Made by a program: the position numbers and the translations under genes. A stretch of 64,000 nt of DNA from Ariolimax columbianus. Taxonomy: Eukaryota > Mollusca > Gastropoda > Stylommatophora > Arionidae. The stretch covers positions 70,393,535 to 70,457,534 of the forward strand of contig JAVGWX010000007.1 of the NCBI GenBank assembly GCA_036924085.1. Direction: 5' to 3'. Of the stretch, positions 12,500 to 23,708 are shown in pieces (position 1 is the stretch's first letter; each line of letters opens with the position of its first letter). Below the pieces are notes generated by a model. It was not told the origin of the DNA. It made no database searches and saw nothing but the letters and a program-made list of their open reading frames with translations.

Positions 12500-12842
12500 T
12501 ATTTTTGTCAAGGACGCTCAACAATTGATGGTGAAGCTTGCCGGTTCGTCCTGTTCAGATAGCAACAGACGAATCTGTGCGACGAGTGGCGGTAATGGTT
12601 TGAGCTGACAGGCGAGTAACGATAGACAGTGCAGTAACTGAAATATGGCCTTATTAACATGTCTCAGTCTATATCATAATGCATGATCCCACTTTGATGA
12701 GAGATGTTTCGTGAATGTCAAAGAGGTTGAGCGTCAAGTGTAAATGTGGCTGAGCCAGCAGAGCAAAGACTTCTCTGCTGCATGTTTTGATGGACTGATA
12801 AAACGACACGATAAGCGCATCAATGTTGGTGGACATTATGTT
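12500..12842 (+). mobile_element. Mariner-family remnant, N- and C-terminal ends fused
   Basis: The + strand reads IATDESVRRVAVMV*ADRRVT, then TIDSAVTEI (the second helix-turn-helix linker of mariner transposases), and about 90 bases later LSQQSKDFSAACFDGLIKRH and DKRINVGGHYVDK followed by TAA at about 12847-12849, the typical transposase C-terminus (G-x-Y-V-x-K). The whole catalytic core is missing. I could not define terminal inverted repeats. Confidence 0.82.
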
Positions 12843-13044
12843 GACAAATAAGGGACGATGTCAGTCCAATAATAAATAGTTTTCAAGCTCATTTCTCGTT
12901 TATTAAAAAACAAAAAATACATTTTTGACAAATTTACGAAGTATCGTGGCACACGGTGAGGTTGCTAGCCACATGCACGACCTCCCCTAGTCGTCTGTCA
13001 CGACATGTCTGGGAGAAAAGCAAGCATATGGGGTCATTTAAATT

Positions 13045-13100
13045 ATTGTTGTCCGAAGCTACTCGTAGTGAGTTCTTCACTATTGACGAATTGTGTTTGG
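13045..13100 (+). repeat. Dispersed repeat fragment
   Basis: TTGTTGTCCGAAGCTACTCG and the following TAGTGAGTTCTTCACTATTGACG match the fragments at 8.64 and 41.29 kb. Confidence 0.5.
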
Positions 13101-13544
13101 CAGCTGGTTGCAGTGACTATTGCCCCATTCCCGAGCGTACTAAAGAAGATGTAGCTTGCTTGACCTAGACGTTGTGCAAATCAAAGGCTCACATCATCGG
13201 CACTGCTTCAGATACATCCAAGTTTACCCCACCTCGCTTAGTAGGCTGATGTAAAACATGTCTAGGGCGAGTTGTGAGGTCCTGATCCATGTTCTTCACT
13301 TGACCGTAACGTTAGCCATCGCTCACATTATGAAGTGTATACATGTGTTTATAGTTTGAATAAATAAACAAACAAACCACAATCATCATGTGCCTTTATT
13401 CATTCCAGTAAAAGAATAGGGATGCTGCTATAGTTGAGCTCGTTGTGAGAATCCATCATCAACGCATTTGTGTTATCTTGTAGACGTGGTTTCAATAGTA
13501 CGATGAACTACATTTGGAGATTTTTATATATGTACATTCGTTTT

Positions 13545-13860
13545 TATGATGTGCATATTGGTTTCTGTGAGGTACATATTGGTTTGTATGATGTACATAT
13601 TGGTTTCTGTGAGGTGTATATTGGTTTCTGTGAGGTGTATATTGGTTTCTGTGAGGTACATATTGGTTTGTATGACGTGCATATTGGTTTATGTGAGGTG
13701 TATATTGGTTTCTGTGAGATGTATATTGGTTTCTGTGAGGTGTATATTGGTTTCTGTGAGGTGCATATTGGTTTATGTGAAGTGCATATTGATTTATTTG
13801 AAGTGCATATTGGTTTCTGTGAGGTGCAAATTGGTTTGTATGATGTGCATTTCGTCTTTA
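13545..13860. repeat. 21-bp minisatellite, about 15 units
   Basis: Unit TGTGAGGTGCATATTGGTTTC with GTATGATGT and GTATA variants. Two forward frames are open (134 and 105 codons) because 21 is divisible by three; I read this as non-coding. Confidence 0.95.
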
Positions 13861-15464
13861 TGACGCGTGTATAGGTTTAATCCAAGTTCCTATGAATATG
13901 TGCTGTCAACAGTTTTAGTGATATCACATAAATTTGGTGCTACGTGTCAGCTTGCTTCCTATCCCACGAGGCTACTCCACATTCAACCAGCGATTACCTG
14001 TGTGAATAGAGGAGCGTGCAACCGCATGGATTTGATAGTCTTCTTTCTTTGAGAGATGCATAGTACATTTACAGTGTCCAGTAGTCTTATTGCTGTGTAA
14101 GGTACCTCTCGAATTGATAATTGTTATGCTGATTGTAAAATTGCATCTATGTTTCACTTATTAGTTCTCGTTCGCGATCAGAGATCCATAACAATGGCTC
14201 AAACATAGTTTGAGTCTGTGGCTGTCTGAGTAAGACTATTTGCTTGGCACTGTGTTCTTTGTCCGATGTCTACCGCATTTATCTTCAGAATACATTTGTT
14301 TGGAGCTGCACCTTTAGTCTTTGGCTGTCCCCAACCTACCTGCAAGGTTTACTGTCAGAGTTGTCTCTCCTAGAACATCTGTCTTACACGAATGTATTCT
14401 TTCTGATGTATTTGTCTCTCTTCTCTCTATAATCTGCCTTAGGCACCTACATACACGCACACCTCACCTCATCCACCTACGAAGGTATATCACCTGTGCA
14501 AGTACGAAGGTTAATCTTCCAACCACGAAATCCCAGAATGGTAAACTTCAGCCTCAGATAAACGGACACTTGTCCCGATCTAGTGTTTGGTTATGCACCT
14601 TAGTTTGATTAACTTGACCAGTTCGCGTCTTTGTTATCTCTGACTAATCCGGATTTGTAGATGGGCGGATTATGCCCTTCTGTACCGAAGGATACGTGTC
14701 TCTTCTTTGTGTCCTTTGACGTGCTTCCTTTAATCCACTCCTTTTGTAGACACAGGGGAAGAGACTTAATTAATTTCGTTGTAGTTTTCACGCATTTTCA
14801 TCCATCAATGAATTAAACTCTCTACACCACACCTAAGAGTGTCAGGACGCTAAAACTCAGTGACACGTGTTCAATTGATTGTCCACTTCTATCGATATCA
14901 TTACCTATTGTTTTTTAAAACTCGATATATCATTTCAAGCACTCATTCTTGCTTATACATTATTGTTTTCGTTCGTACACCATGCTGTGTCTAGTCTTGT
15001 TTATCCAATAATACACGTCACAAGCATTGCCATAGTACATTGTTGGTTATTTATCTAGGATGGCTTCTGGTGAAGTACACTTTCCTAAAAAAACTGAGAC
15101 AGAATCATACCTTGACGCTAACCCTCATTGTTACTTTACTTGTTCATGTGTTCTATATTTTTTCGTATTCATATCAGGAAGTTGGCAACACAATACACAC
15201 CCTAGTAGGTCCACCTTGCAGATGTCCTGCTATCATTTCATTCCCGGGATCTAGAGGTCCAGACTGAGAACAAAAGGATCATTGCACGTTTACCAAGCCA
15301 CGTACTCTTTGTGTATACTCGTGCAGGCAGTCCGTCCTCCCCCCTCCAATCCCATTCATTCCCCTCCCGTGTGTCTCGTTGTGCATATTATCATGACCTT
15401 AGCGATGTTCATTACTGCGTCCATGTAAAACACTTTCCTATCAACGACCGAAAGCTAATTTTGC

Positions 15465-15535
15465 AGGCGAACATTCTTGTCTCACACGTCAACTATATTT
15501 CTTGTCTCACACGTCAACTATATTTCTTGTCTTAG
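15465..15535. repeat. 27-bp tandem duplication
   Basis: TCTTGTCTCACACGTCAACT + ATATT is repeated twice with a third partial unit. Confidence 0.85.
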
Positions 15536-16119
15536 TGTCTAAGCTAGAACTTGAACCTTTAATTATTCAATAAATGTTCGCTATCAATATGCCACGCAAT
15601 TTGCCGGGTCACGATTCCAGACACTGAATTAAACAAACATCACGTGTTTCTTCGTGAATAGAGTGCGTTCGATCTGATGAACTATCTCTCTTAACTCCCC
15701 AAACATTGATAGTAATCATCGGTGTACCACGCTGGCACATTGTAGACCAGGGTTTCTCAAAAGGGAGGAGTCTGCACCTTCTAGACGTTCTTGAGTTCTC
15801 TAAGGAATTCGCACATTGCATTTAGTATTTTTGAATATGGTTCGACACAGCTCTCTCATTTCTATATGCACCACTCTCCACTTTTTCTTGCGTGTGCAGA
15901 TAGTTATATTGTTGTTTGTTAACCAGTACCGTACGTTTATATTTAGTGTGCAACTTGAAATATATTAACTTAATGCAGTAAACTATTATAAACGAGTATT
16001 CATTCTAACAAAAGTATGGTCGAACTATACACGGCAGACATTATATAATTGACTCATACAGTAGCATGCATGCCTTGTCTTCACGTACACCCTTCATTGA
16101 GGTCAACTGTGGGCGTGTG

Positions 16120-16176
16120 CTCCGATATCAGAGAGAGATAGAGAGAGAGATAGACAGAGAGAGAGAGAGAGAGAGT
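16120..16176. repeat. GA-rich microsatellite
   Basis: AGAGAGAGATAGAGAGAGAG and similar. Reverse-strand Leu/Ser-rich frame is an artefact. Confidence 0.9.
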
Positions 16177-17482
16177 CAGAGTAAAAGAAGAACATACAAA
16201 TCGGATGTCTTTTTTTGAATGTCGAAAAGTTAGTAATTACTGTAGTTGCGCAAGGTAAAGGTTGAGAACCGCTGCACAAGATCATACTGCCAGATCTTGA
16301 GCGGAACTCACACGGTGCCAATAGTGAGCACTTGTTACGTCCTCATCCGTCCGTAGTGTGGGTGATTATAGAGCGTTTGATTAGGTCTGTCTCGTAATTA
16401 TCAGTTCTGTTACAGTCGTTGTGTAATTGAAATGCACGCACTCTGTGCGAGCGTGTCAGGTCGTATCCATGGTGAAATGTGAAATAGAGCACGTGCGTAA
16501 AACTAGAATTATGTCTATACAGAAAAGTGCAGTTCGTAGATAAAGGTATTGAAAAAATGGTTTACACCTTTCACTGTCAATCTGTTATGGCGCTGCTTTT
16601 ATCACAAGCATGTCATCATAATTGTCATTAAACTTATCGCTCCCAGTGTATCCAATCATCATTTTTTCCATTTGTAGTTAATGCGGGCTCGAATCAATAG
16701 GAATGCAAGAATAGGGCAACTGTTTCTTGATATGGAAATACTAGCGGGGAAGATCCTGTGGGTCAAATGTTGGCAAACCCTAGGCTATTATTTGGCCTTG
16801 TCCAAATTGATTCCACGCAAAGCAGGAAGGCATCATAAATAAACGATATGTGCTATATTGATTTGTGATAATTGGTAACAATATTGAATTGCTCATTGCT
16901 TATAAGCAAGGGCATAAATGAATCTTTACATAAATATTCGCACTGTGAATTATAGCGTAATTAATTTGAAATATTATGAAATTAGTTGACTTTTCAAACC
17001 TCACTGCACTACTCCCCTTCATTAATTATTTATTCCACTTCTTCCTCGCCCATCTTTTTTCCGTCCTCATACCCCCCCCCCCTTTCATCTCTCCGAGTAA
17101 ACACGCCTACTAATATCCAATACCCCCACCCGTCACTCCACCCATTTCTTTTTCTCCCCCGTCTCCCGTTCTACAGAACATCCAGCTTCCAATTTGGCTC
17201 GCGCCAAGTCTCCGGTTGAACATTATAGCGCAAATTTGGTCATAGTGTAACAAGTTAAATTGTGTATACACTCTCATTGAATTAATTTATTCACTTATTC
17301 TTAAAATTACAGTTTTTGGTTAAAAAAAACAAATCGTTGTTATAATTAAGCGAGACTAGAATTCCGTGAACATATATATATATATAGTGTGTGATATAAG
17401 CAGACAAGAGTCACTACAGACAACTGTCAATACTGATAATCGTAATTTATGTATTTATTAACTACAGTTAATTCAAATGGAG

Positions 17483-17612
17483 CGGCTCATTAGTGCATTG
17501 GTAGAGCATTCGTTATTTATGGCAAAGGTATGGGATTCAACTCTCACTACTTACAGCTGAAGTCAACCCAGCCGTAAATGAGTACCTGGCTTACAGTTAA
17601 GGAAGGAAAATG
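17483..17612 (+). mobile_element. tRNA-derived SINE
   Basis: CTCATTAGTGCATTGGTAGAG (A-box), TATGGGATTCAACTCTC (B-box-like) and the body CAACCCAGCCGTAAATGAGT, ACCTGGCTTACAGTTAAGGA form a typical invertebrate SINE. There is no anticodon stem that would support a tRNA gene. Confidence 0.75.
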
Positions 17613-19692
17613 CAAATTTGGGACTGTGAATTAAATGACATTTAATAACTGTTGATCCAACACGAAATAAGTCTTTCTTTTAGGTCAATCTATATATGTT
17701 TTGTTGTATAAGGTACGCTTCTACAATATACCGATGTTTATTTGTGTTTTACGCAACATTCTGATTCCTGTGGCTAATGTAGATTTATTGTTACATTTTC
17801 TTGAATTATTGTTCTCTGGTAAAACAGACAAAGCAGATAGAAACCCCGAGGTTAGTTAACAAACAAAGTAGCAAAAATAACAAAGGCAAGCATGATAACT
17901 AGAATCTTGTTTAGGTTAGTCGAATGCTCCAAACAAACTTGTCTTTTCTACTTGTTGTCCCTATATCATACAAACACAAACCGTCCCTGTTCATCTTGTC
18001 GTGCCGTTACTTGCCTTCCTTATACATGCAATACCACTAATGGTTATTTCTAGGTAACAGTAACATAGCAACAAGTGAACATTAGGAAGGGAACAGCTGA
18101 AACGCAAATTATGCTTCTTTTATACCACATATACTAACGATTAATGTTGATAACAGTATGAACAGTAACAAAACGTACCGTCTTTTCTTTGTTCCTTAGA
18201 AAACAAAAAAAATACAGCATAACAACAAAGACTATGATATCAGTACAGACCCGGTCTATCTCTTATGCCGCTCTGTACAAAAATGTTTGTCGTCCTTTAC
18301 ATTTAATTATAAATAATTATTTTAAAATATAATTTGTGACAGTAAATGCCACTTTTTTTAAGAACAAAAATAATATTTATTTAAAAAAACGAAAAGAAAA
18401 CAAAATGAAATAAATATGTAGATAAGTTGAACATGTGATACGATGCGATTGCAACGAAACAGAAAAGCATAGTAAAATGAATTTACATGTTATTTTCAAT
18501 GTTAATTTAAGAAAACTACGAACGAAATCAATGTCAAAATAAAATTTTTAACTTGAAATTCATTATATACACCATGCCGTTGAAGAATTACGAGTTATTG
18601 TACGTACTGTTTTATTGTTTTTATTGAATTCAATTTTCTCTTTCTACCTATTTTTACGCCCCCTCCCACTACAAATTTGCACTCTGGATAGTTACTCCTG
18701 CTTGCGCCCCCTAGATCAGGCCCTGCTAACTTGCAATGGCGTATACGATATTATTGGCAATAGTATAGAAGCAACCAGCTGTCTTTGATTCTGTCGTTGG
18801 CTTACTCTGCGGCTGATTGTGACGTCTATGGTCCGAGACCAAGACAATGGTCTGTTGGATTTCTTTTTTTCTAGATTAACAGGAATAAAGGGCGTTTCTT
18901 CATTATGTTTTATTTGTTTCTCCCTCGAAACGTAGGGTCCCATTCTGCATGCAACTCAACCCCACCCCCCTTTCTCCCGATAGGAACCCTGCATGGTGCG
19001 AAGTTAGTTTCTGTGGAAATTGGAGGTTGCTAAGTCAATCTACAATTGATTGATTGATTGTTTCACATTTTCGCTCCAAGTAAAACATATGACCACACGA
19101 GTGTTATCTGAAAGGGGAGCTATGGATAATATGGCTGTAACCTGTCAGCGATTTTGTAAGAGGCGACGAAAGAGGAAATTATAAGAGCCTGGCTATCCAA
19201 TCCCATAGACATTTGTTCAGCTACAACAACTGTAACATTTATAAAAAGGGCAAATATGATGATTTGGTGTGTTTGCTGAAGACCTATGCTCTACCTGGAG
19301 CTGACATTGCATTGGTTGATTGACTGAATGGTTAAGACATACGTAAGCCACTCCATTTGACCCATTCACCCTGGCTCCGTGCATTTGTAATTGCGTTTTC
19401 ATTGCATTATACGGTTAACTAATCCCATACACATCCCTCTTTAGTCGTCCTTAAGGACATGCGCTTGGAAAGCTATAGTGGCCCTATCCTCTGATCACCG
19501 ACATTCCACTCGGTGTACACAGGTGGATATTATCAAAATAAACTATTCTCCGAAGACTGCTTAGAGAACTTACTTACGTTCACGCTGCCCTCTGTCCCTC
19601 CCTCAGGTAAGAACTGCTTACAATTGACAGATACCGAATACTATAAGCAGTAAAATGTGCCTATATATAAATAAAGTATGTATATAAATATA
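17613..19692. other. Unassigned AT-rich stretch
   Basis: Low-complexity AT-rich DNA at 18.3-18.6 kb; no supported gene. Confidence 0.5.
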
Positions 19693-19750
<58 letters not shown>

Positions 19751-19760
19751 ACACACACAC
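19693..19760. repeat. TA and CA microsatellite
   Basis: (TA)n of about 50 bp followed by (AC)n, directly abutting the mariner at 19765. Confidence 0.95.
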
Positions 19761-19764
19761 AATG

Positions 19765-20710
19765 GGTGCTCCGAAAGTAATGCCTCCTATTTTATTCTAC
19801 GAAAACAATAACAGATAAAACAAAGAGCACAACAACACTATTTGGTAGAACAATATCTTGTCTTCAAAAAATCTATTTTTCAACTGTCCCCGTCCTTGGC
19901 TATACGATTTCTTGGTTATACATGCCGTGCTCGTAAAAATTTGCACCAGCGAATATAACCCACTATTTCACAGCTGCTATGACGTCGGCGTTGCTAAGCA
20001 AAAAATGTCCTCGTAGTTCATATTCATTGGTCCGAACAGATGGAAGTCAAAAGGTGTCAACAGTGCACATCACTTTATCCGCTGAGGGCTCCGTCTTTAA
20101 CTTTTTCCTCGGCTGGGAATTCATTTGTCACCACTCCATGGACTGCCGTTTTGACTCATCATCACTGATGAGGCGATCTAGGATACTGCCAGCTTCATTC
20201 CTTTTATCGTGCGATGTTCTTTGTGTTTCTGTGTGAACATTCGTGGGACCAACCTTGCGTAAACTTTATGATATCCCAATGTTGTCACCATCGTTTCCAA
20301 CGTACTGAAGTCGATATCTGGCTCCGTAGACAGTTCCCTGGTTGAATTTCTCCAATTTGCGTGGATGTGCTTATTAAGACGTTCTTCATTGCGCGGTGTG
20401 GCAACTGTGCATGGCCGTTCGGAATGTAGCTTGTCATTCATGTCACTTTCGCCACTGCTTAAACGAACTACTGCGCTCAATGTTTGGTCTCCGTAAACGT
20501 TCAACCAGCGTCGATGAATGTCAATTGGTGCAACTTTTTCCGCATGGAGGAATTCAATAACGCACCTCTGTTTATAACGCACTTCCATGAGATGCGCTTT
20601 TTGTCACACTGCTCCTTCACTGCCACCTGTCGAACGGAAACACAATTTTACTACTTCTGACCAACTGGGACACCATAATAAAATAAGAGGCATTACTTTC
20701 TGAGAGCACG
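19765..20710 (-). mobile_element. Mariner-family transposon, internally deleted
   Basis: Imperfect terminal inverted repeats bound it: GTGCTCCGAAAGTAATGCCT at 19766 and, in reverse, GTGCTCTCAGAAAGTAATGCC ending at 20709. The reverse-strand open frame 20178-20588 reads MEVRYKQRCVIEFLHAEKVA, PIDIHRRWLNVYGD and RNSTRELSTEPDIDF, the two-helix-turn-helix N-terminus of a mariner transposase. Beyond it other frames give LDRLISDDESKRQSMEW, KLKTEPSADKVMCTV, then FHLFGP, SNADVIAAVK and FYEHGM near the end. The segments carrying the GDETW and HDNARPH-type catalytic aspartates are absent, so at least two deletions occurred. At about 945 bp it is shorter than the usual 1.2-1.3 kb. Non-functional. Confidence 0.9.
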
Positions 20711-20904
20711 TCATGTAAATATGTATAGCTATGTGCGTGTGAGAGGTGAGACATTGCCGATGAATCTTTCGGGAATCCGTGCATTGCACTACAGCGAGAA
20801 TATCCCATGTTCCCCCTACTCCGTATGTCACGGGATGAAAAAAGATCCTATGTAAGCTGCTTTCAGAAACAAAATCTTCAAGAGTGATTATTTTATTAAG
20901 GTTG

Positions 20905-21030
20905 GATGGCTAGTTCCCTTCCTCGTTGCACTGTAACAGTAAGCTAAGCCAGGTACCCCTTTCCAGCCGGGTCAACTGAGGGGTGCTGATAACGAGGTCG
21001 GAACGGGTACCTTTGCCACAAGAAGCGATC
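20905..21030 (-). mobile_element. tRNA-derived SINE fragment
   Basis: On the + strand AGTTCCCTTCCTCGTTGC, CCAGGTACCCCTTTCCAGCC and GGAACGGGTACCTTTGCC match the reverse-complement order of the 42.8 kb SINE. Confidence 0.6.
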
Positions 21031-22617
21031 TCTTAACTTCACTCGGCATATCACAAGATGACTTCGCGATTGTGGAAGAAATAACCACTTTTGAACAGTT
21101 ACTTAGTCGCCTGCCTGCCTGACCCTTGTCTTGTTTGAGAGCATGTTATCAGGGTCGAGATGTCTTCCAATCCAAGAGGCAGATAGGTCGAATCATGATG
21201 TCAATAACTCATACACGATGACCACTGAATGGCTGCCGCATATCGATAACTCCGAGGTGAAGTGCACCCTTCTTTGATACAGCTATACTTATCATACTGA
21301 ATATGTACGACCTACTAAAAAGCACACATGTACTGCTACAGAGCAATACATGGTTGCGATAAGATTTCATTTCTGTTGGGACAACAAAATAATCTGCTCC
21401 TTAAATGAGTTTGGGGATCCTTCCTCAGGATGATGAAAACAAAAGGGCCGCTGAGCTCTACAATCAAACAATCAATAATTCAATCAAAACAATTCAGCAC
21501 ACTTCTTCAACACATATACGCCAAACCCTCCTATCCAGAGCCATGGATCAAGCTCTGTTCACGCATTCCCTGTTTCTTGTATGTGTGTCTCGAGCTCTGC
21601 TCTCCATGTGCACTTACGTATGCCTCTGTGTCTCTTGCGTGGGGAATTCCAGAATAGTTTCCTTAAAGTTCCATTGATATCTGTCTGGCTCTTTCTAACA
21701 ATTCCACATTAGTGATCTTACCATACCGTTTCATTCTCTTTATTCTGCACATGCACCAATTTGTGAAAGTATGTAGCTTTTGTTGCTGGCTTTGTTCTCG
21801 TTGTTTCAGGGTCAAACATAAGAACGATTTTTACATAGGATTTGAAGAGTGGTATACTTGTGTTGGACTCCATTCATTTAGATTTCCAAAAGTTCTTCAA
21901 TGTCTTTTGCATTCCTTTTTGTATACCTCTATCTGTACGTCCTACCTCGGCTTTGTTGTTATCAAGAAATGTAAATAATGTCACATAGTACAGAAGTTGT
22001 CTCCAAAAACAATCTACTAAACACTTCGCTAGATACGACCTTGCCATATTTGTACATTGAGCTGGTGGCCTGTTTATGTAAACCATACGGCGCATCACCA
22101 GATATACAACAGCACATTGATCATATGACCTGTACATGACAAATGTCGCGATGGGTGCTCACCGTATCGCCTTGTTGTCGTCAAGAAAAAACGTGTATGG
22201 TTTAACATTTCAGTAAAATAAATGTAAAGTTGAATTGTAAAGACGTGTCTAGCTTCGATGCTACGCTATGATTTTTTAAGATCATGTAGGAAACAACATT
22301 GCAACAAAAACAAAGGCTTTAACTGACAAGTACTATGAGCTCATGCATCAAAAGAGTTCGTCAAATTATAATCTAGATATGGCTTCCTTATGATATTGTG
22401 TAGATAATGACAATGCACAGAAATAACGTAGACACAAATGCTGACTTTAGTGTGCCCTACAAATATGTCGATGTTGTGTGATTTCCTTGTTTAACCCTGT
22501 GGAGTCTCGGCTATTCGGTTTCATATGTTCGTGCAGATGACAGCTTAAAATGAGGTTGCTTCGCCTAGCTTGGCGTAACATGCTTTTTTATTTTAATGCC
22601 CCCGCTCTACCCTCACC
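21031..22617. other. Unassigned stretch
   Basis: Several short frames (up to 90 codons) without motifs; no clear repeat. Confidence 0.5.
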
Positions 22618-22686
22618 ACACACAAACACAAACACTCACACACACACGCACGCACACATATATACACACACACACACACATATATA
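22618..22686. repeat. CA-rich microsatellite
   Basis: CACACA/CATATATA tract immediately left of the hAT-like MITE. Confidence 0.9.
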
Positions 22687-23174
22687 CAGGGCTTGACAAA
22701 AGCGCTCGTGTGGGACGAGTTCAAATTTTTGCTTGACGAGTAACAAAAATATCGTTTTAATTGTTACTACCTAATGTCTCTCGCTCGCACGATTATTAAT
22801 GATATTACGGTTCGAATAGATTGCACATAAGATAGTTTATGATGGTGAATCTAAATAGACCTGCACTATCACAATTTAAGCATACTAAATCCAGCAAGAA
22901 ATGGTACTACAGTCCTAAAACTACCAATCATGTTCAAGAACACAAGCTCCATACCTCTGACAGCAGTGCATTTTTTTTATTAAGAAGAAATAGATTAATA
23001 ATATGTAAGTAGTACACTGTATTTTGGTTTGGTAAGCATTGTTATTAAAAAATGAAAATGGATTAGTGCCTAGTTTAAATTTGTTAACATAAATTGCATG
23101 ACTGCAGTCCGACCACACTGACTGTTGAAATTTTTGACCGACTGATGAGCCACCTGAAAATTTGTCAAGCCTTG
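22687..23174. mobile_element. Non-autonomous hAT-like MITE
   Basis: CAGGGCTTGACAAA at 22687-22700 is mirrored by TTTGTCAAGCCTTG at 23161-23174 (13 of 14 matching as inverted repeat). Further inside, AAATTTTTG and its complement also mirror. The CAGGG start is typical of hAT elements. The interior is 460 bp of non-coding AT-rich DNA. An 8-bp target duplication is not evident, because both flanks are simple repeats. Confidence 0.7.
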
Positions 23175-23334
23175 TGTGTGTGTGAATATATATAGACATA
23201 CCGACAGAACAAATGGTCTTTGAGTTCTCAATCGTTGTCATTTTTCAGATACTGAATTATTTTTTGATTTGTTATCTTGAAATAAAACACATTGTCTTCC
23301 ACTTCTGTTAGATGTTTCTTTGAGGTCAAGCAAA

Positions 23335-23415
23335 GTTACGGGTGATGAATCCCGTTATTGGTATGCTCCAGTCCTCCCAACTGTAGATGGGTACCTAACA
23401 TGCGACTAAGCAAAT
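23335..23415 (+). mobile_element. SINE core fragment
   Basis: GTAGATGGGTACCTAACATG and the preceding GATGAATCCCG echo the core of the SINEs at 17.5 and 42.8 kb. It is short and uncertain. Confidence 0.35.
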
Positions 23416-23608
23416 AAATGGCGGCGAGGAAACGAACAGGTCATTCTACCTCATGCACGTCCCTCCAAACAATTTCATTCCTTGACAGTAGTTACTGTGG
23501 GACAAACTTTATTGATTATTTTACTTTTGAGGTTATGGTTCTTTTTGTGATTTGTTTGTCCTTAAAATTAATATCATGTTCTGTCACAAATGTGCTATTT
23601 GAAACAAC

Positions 23609-23612
<4 letters not shown>

Positions 23613-23707
<95 letters not shown>

Positions 23708-23708
23708 C
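23613..23708. repeat. TA microsatellite
   Basis: (TA)n of about 95 bp. Tyr/Ile open frames on both strands are artefacts. Confidence 0.97.

Larger units (their letters stand above)
13861..17482. other. Unassigned stretch
   Basis: Apart from the 27-bp duplication at 15.5 kb, the GA tract at 16.1 kb, a C run near 17075 and a short TA tract near 17370, nothing is recognisable. Small frames (up to 95 codons) lack motifs. Confidence 0.5.

Noticed and set aside
13470..13874. 134-codon forward frame with 7-residue repeats
   Set aside because: 21-bp minisatellite; two frames are equally open, and no signal or domain outside the repeat.
17483..17560. Possible tRNA gene
   Set aside because: A- and B-box-like words are present, but a full cloverleaf with anticodon stem and acceptor pairing cannot be drawn; the downstream body matches SINEs. 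The same holds at 1.6, 26.1, 27.6, 42.8 and 51.2 kb.
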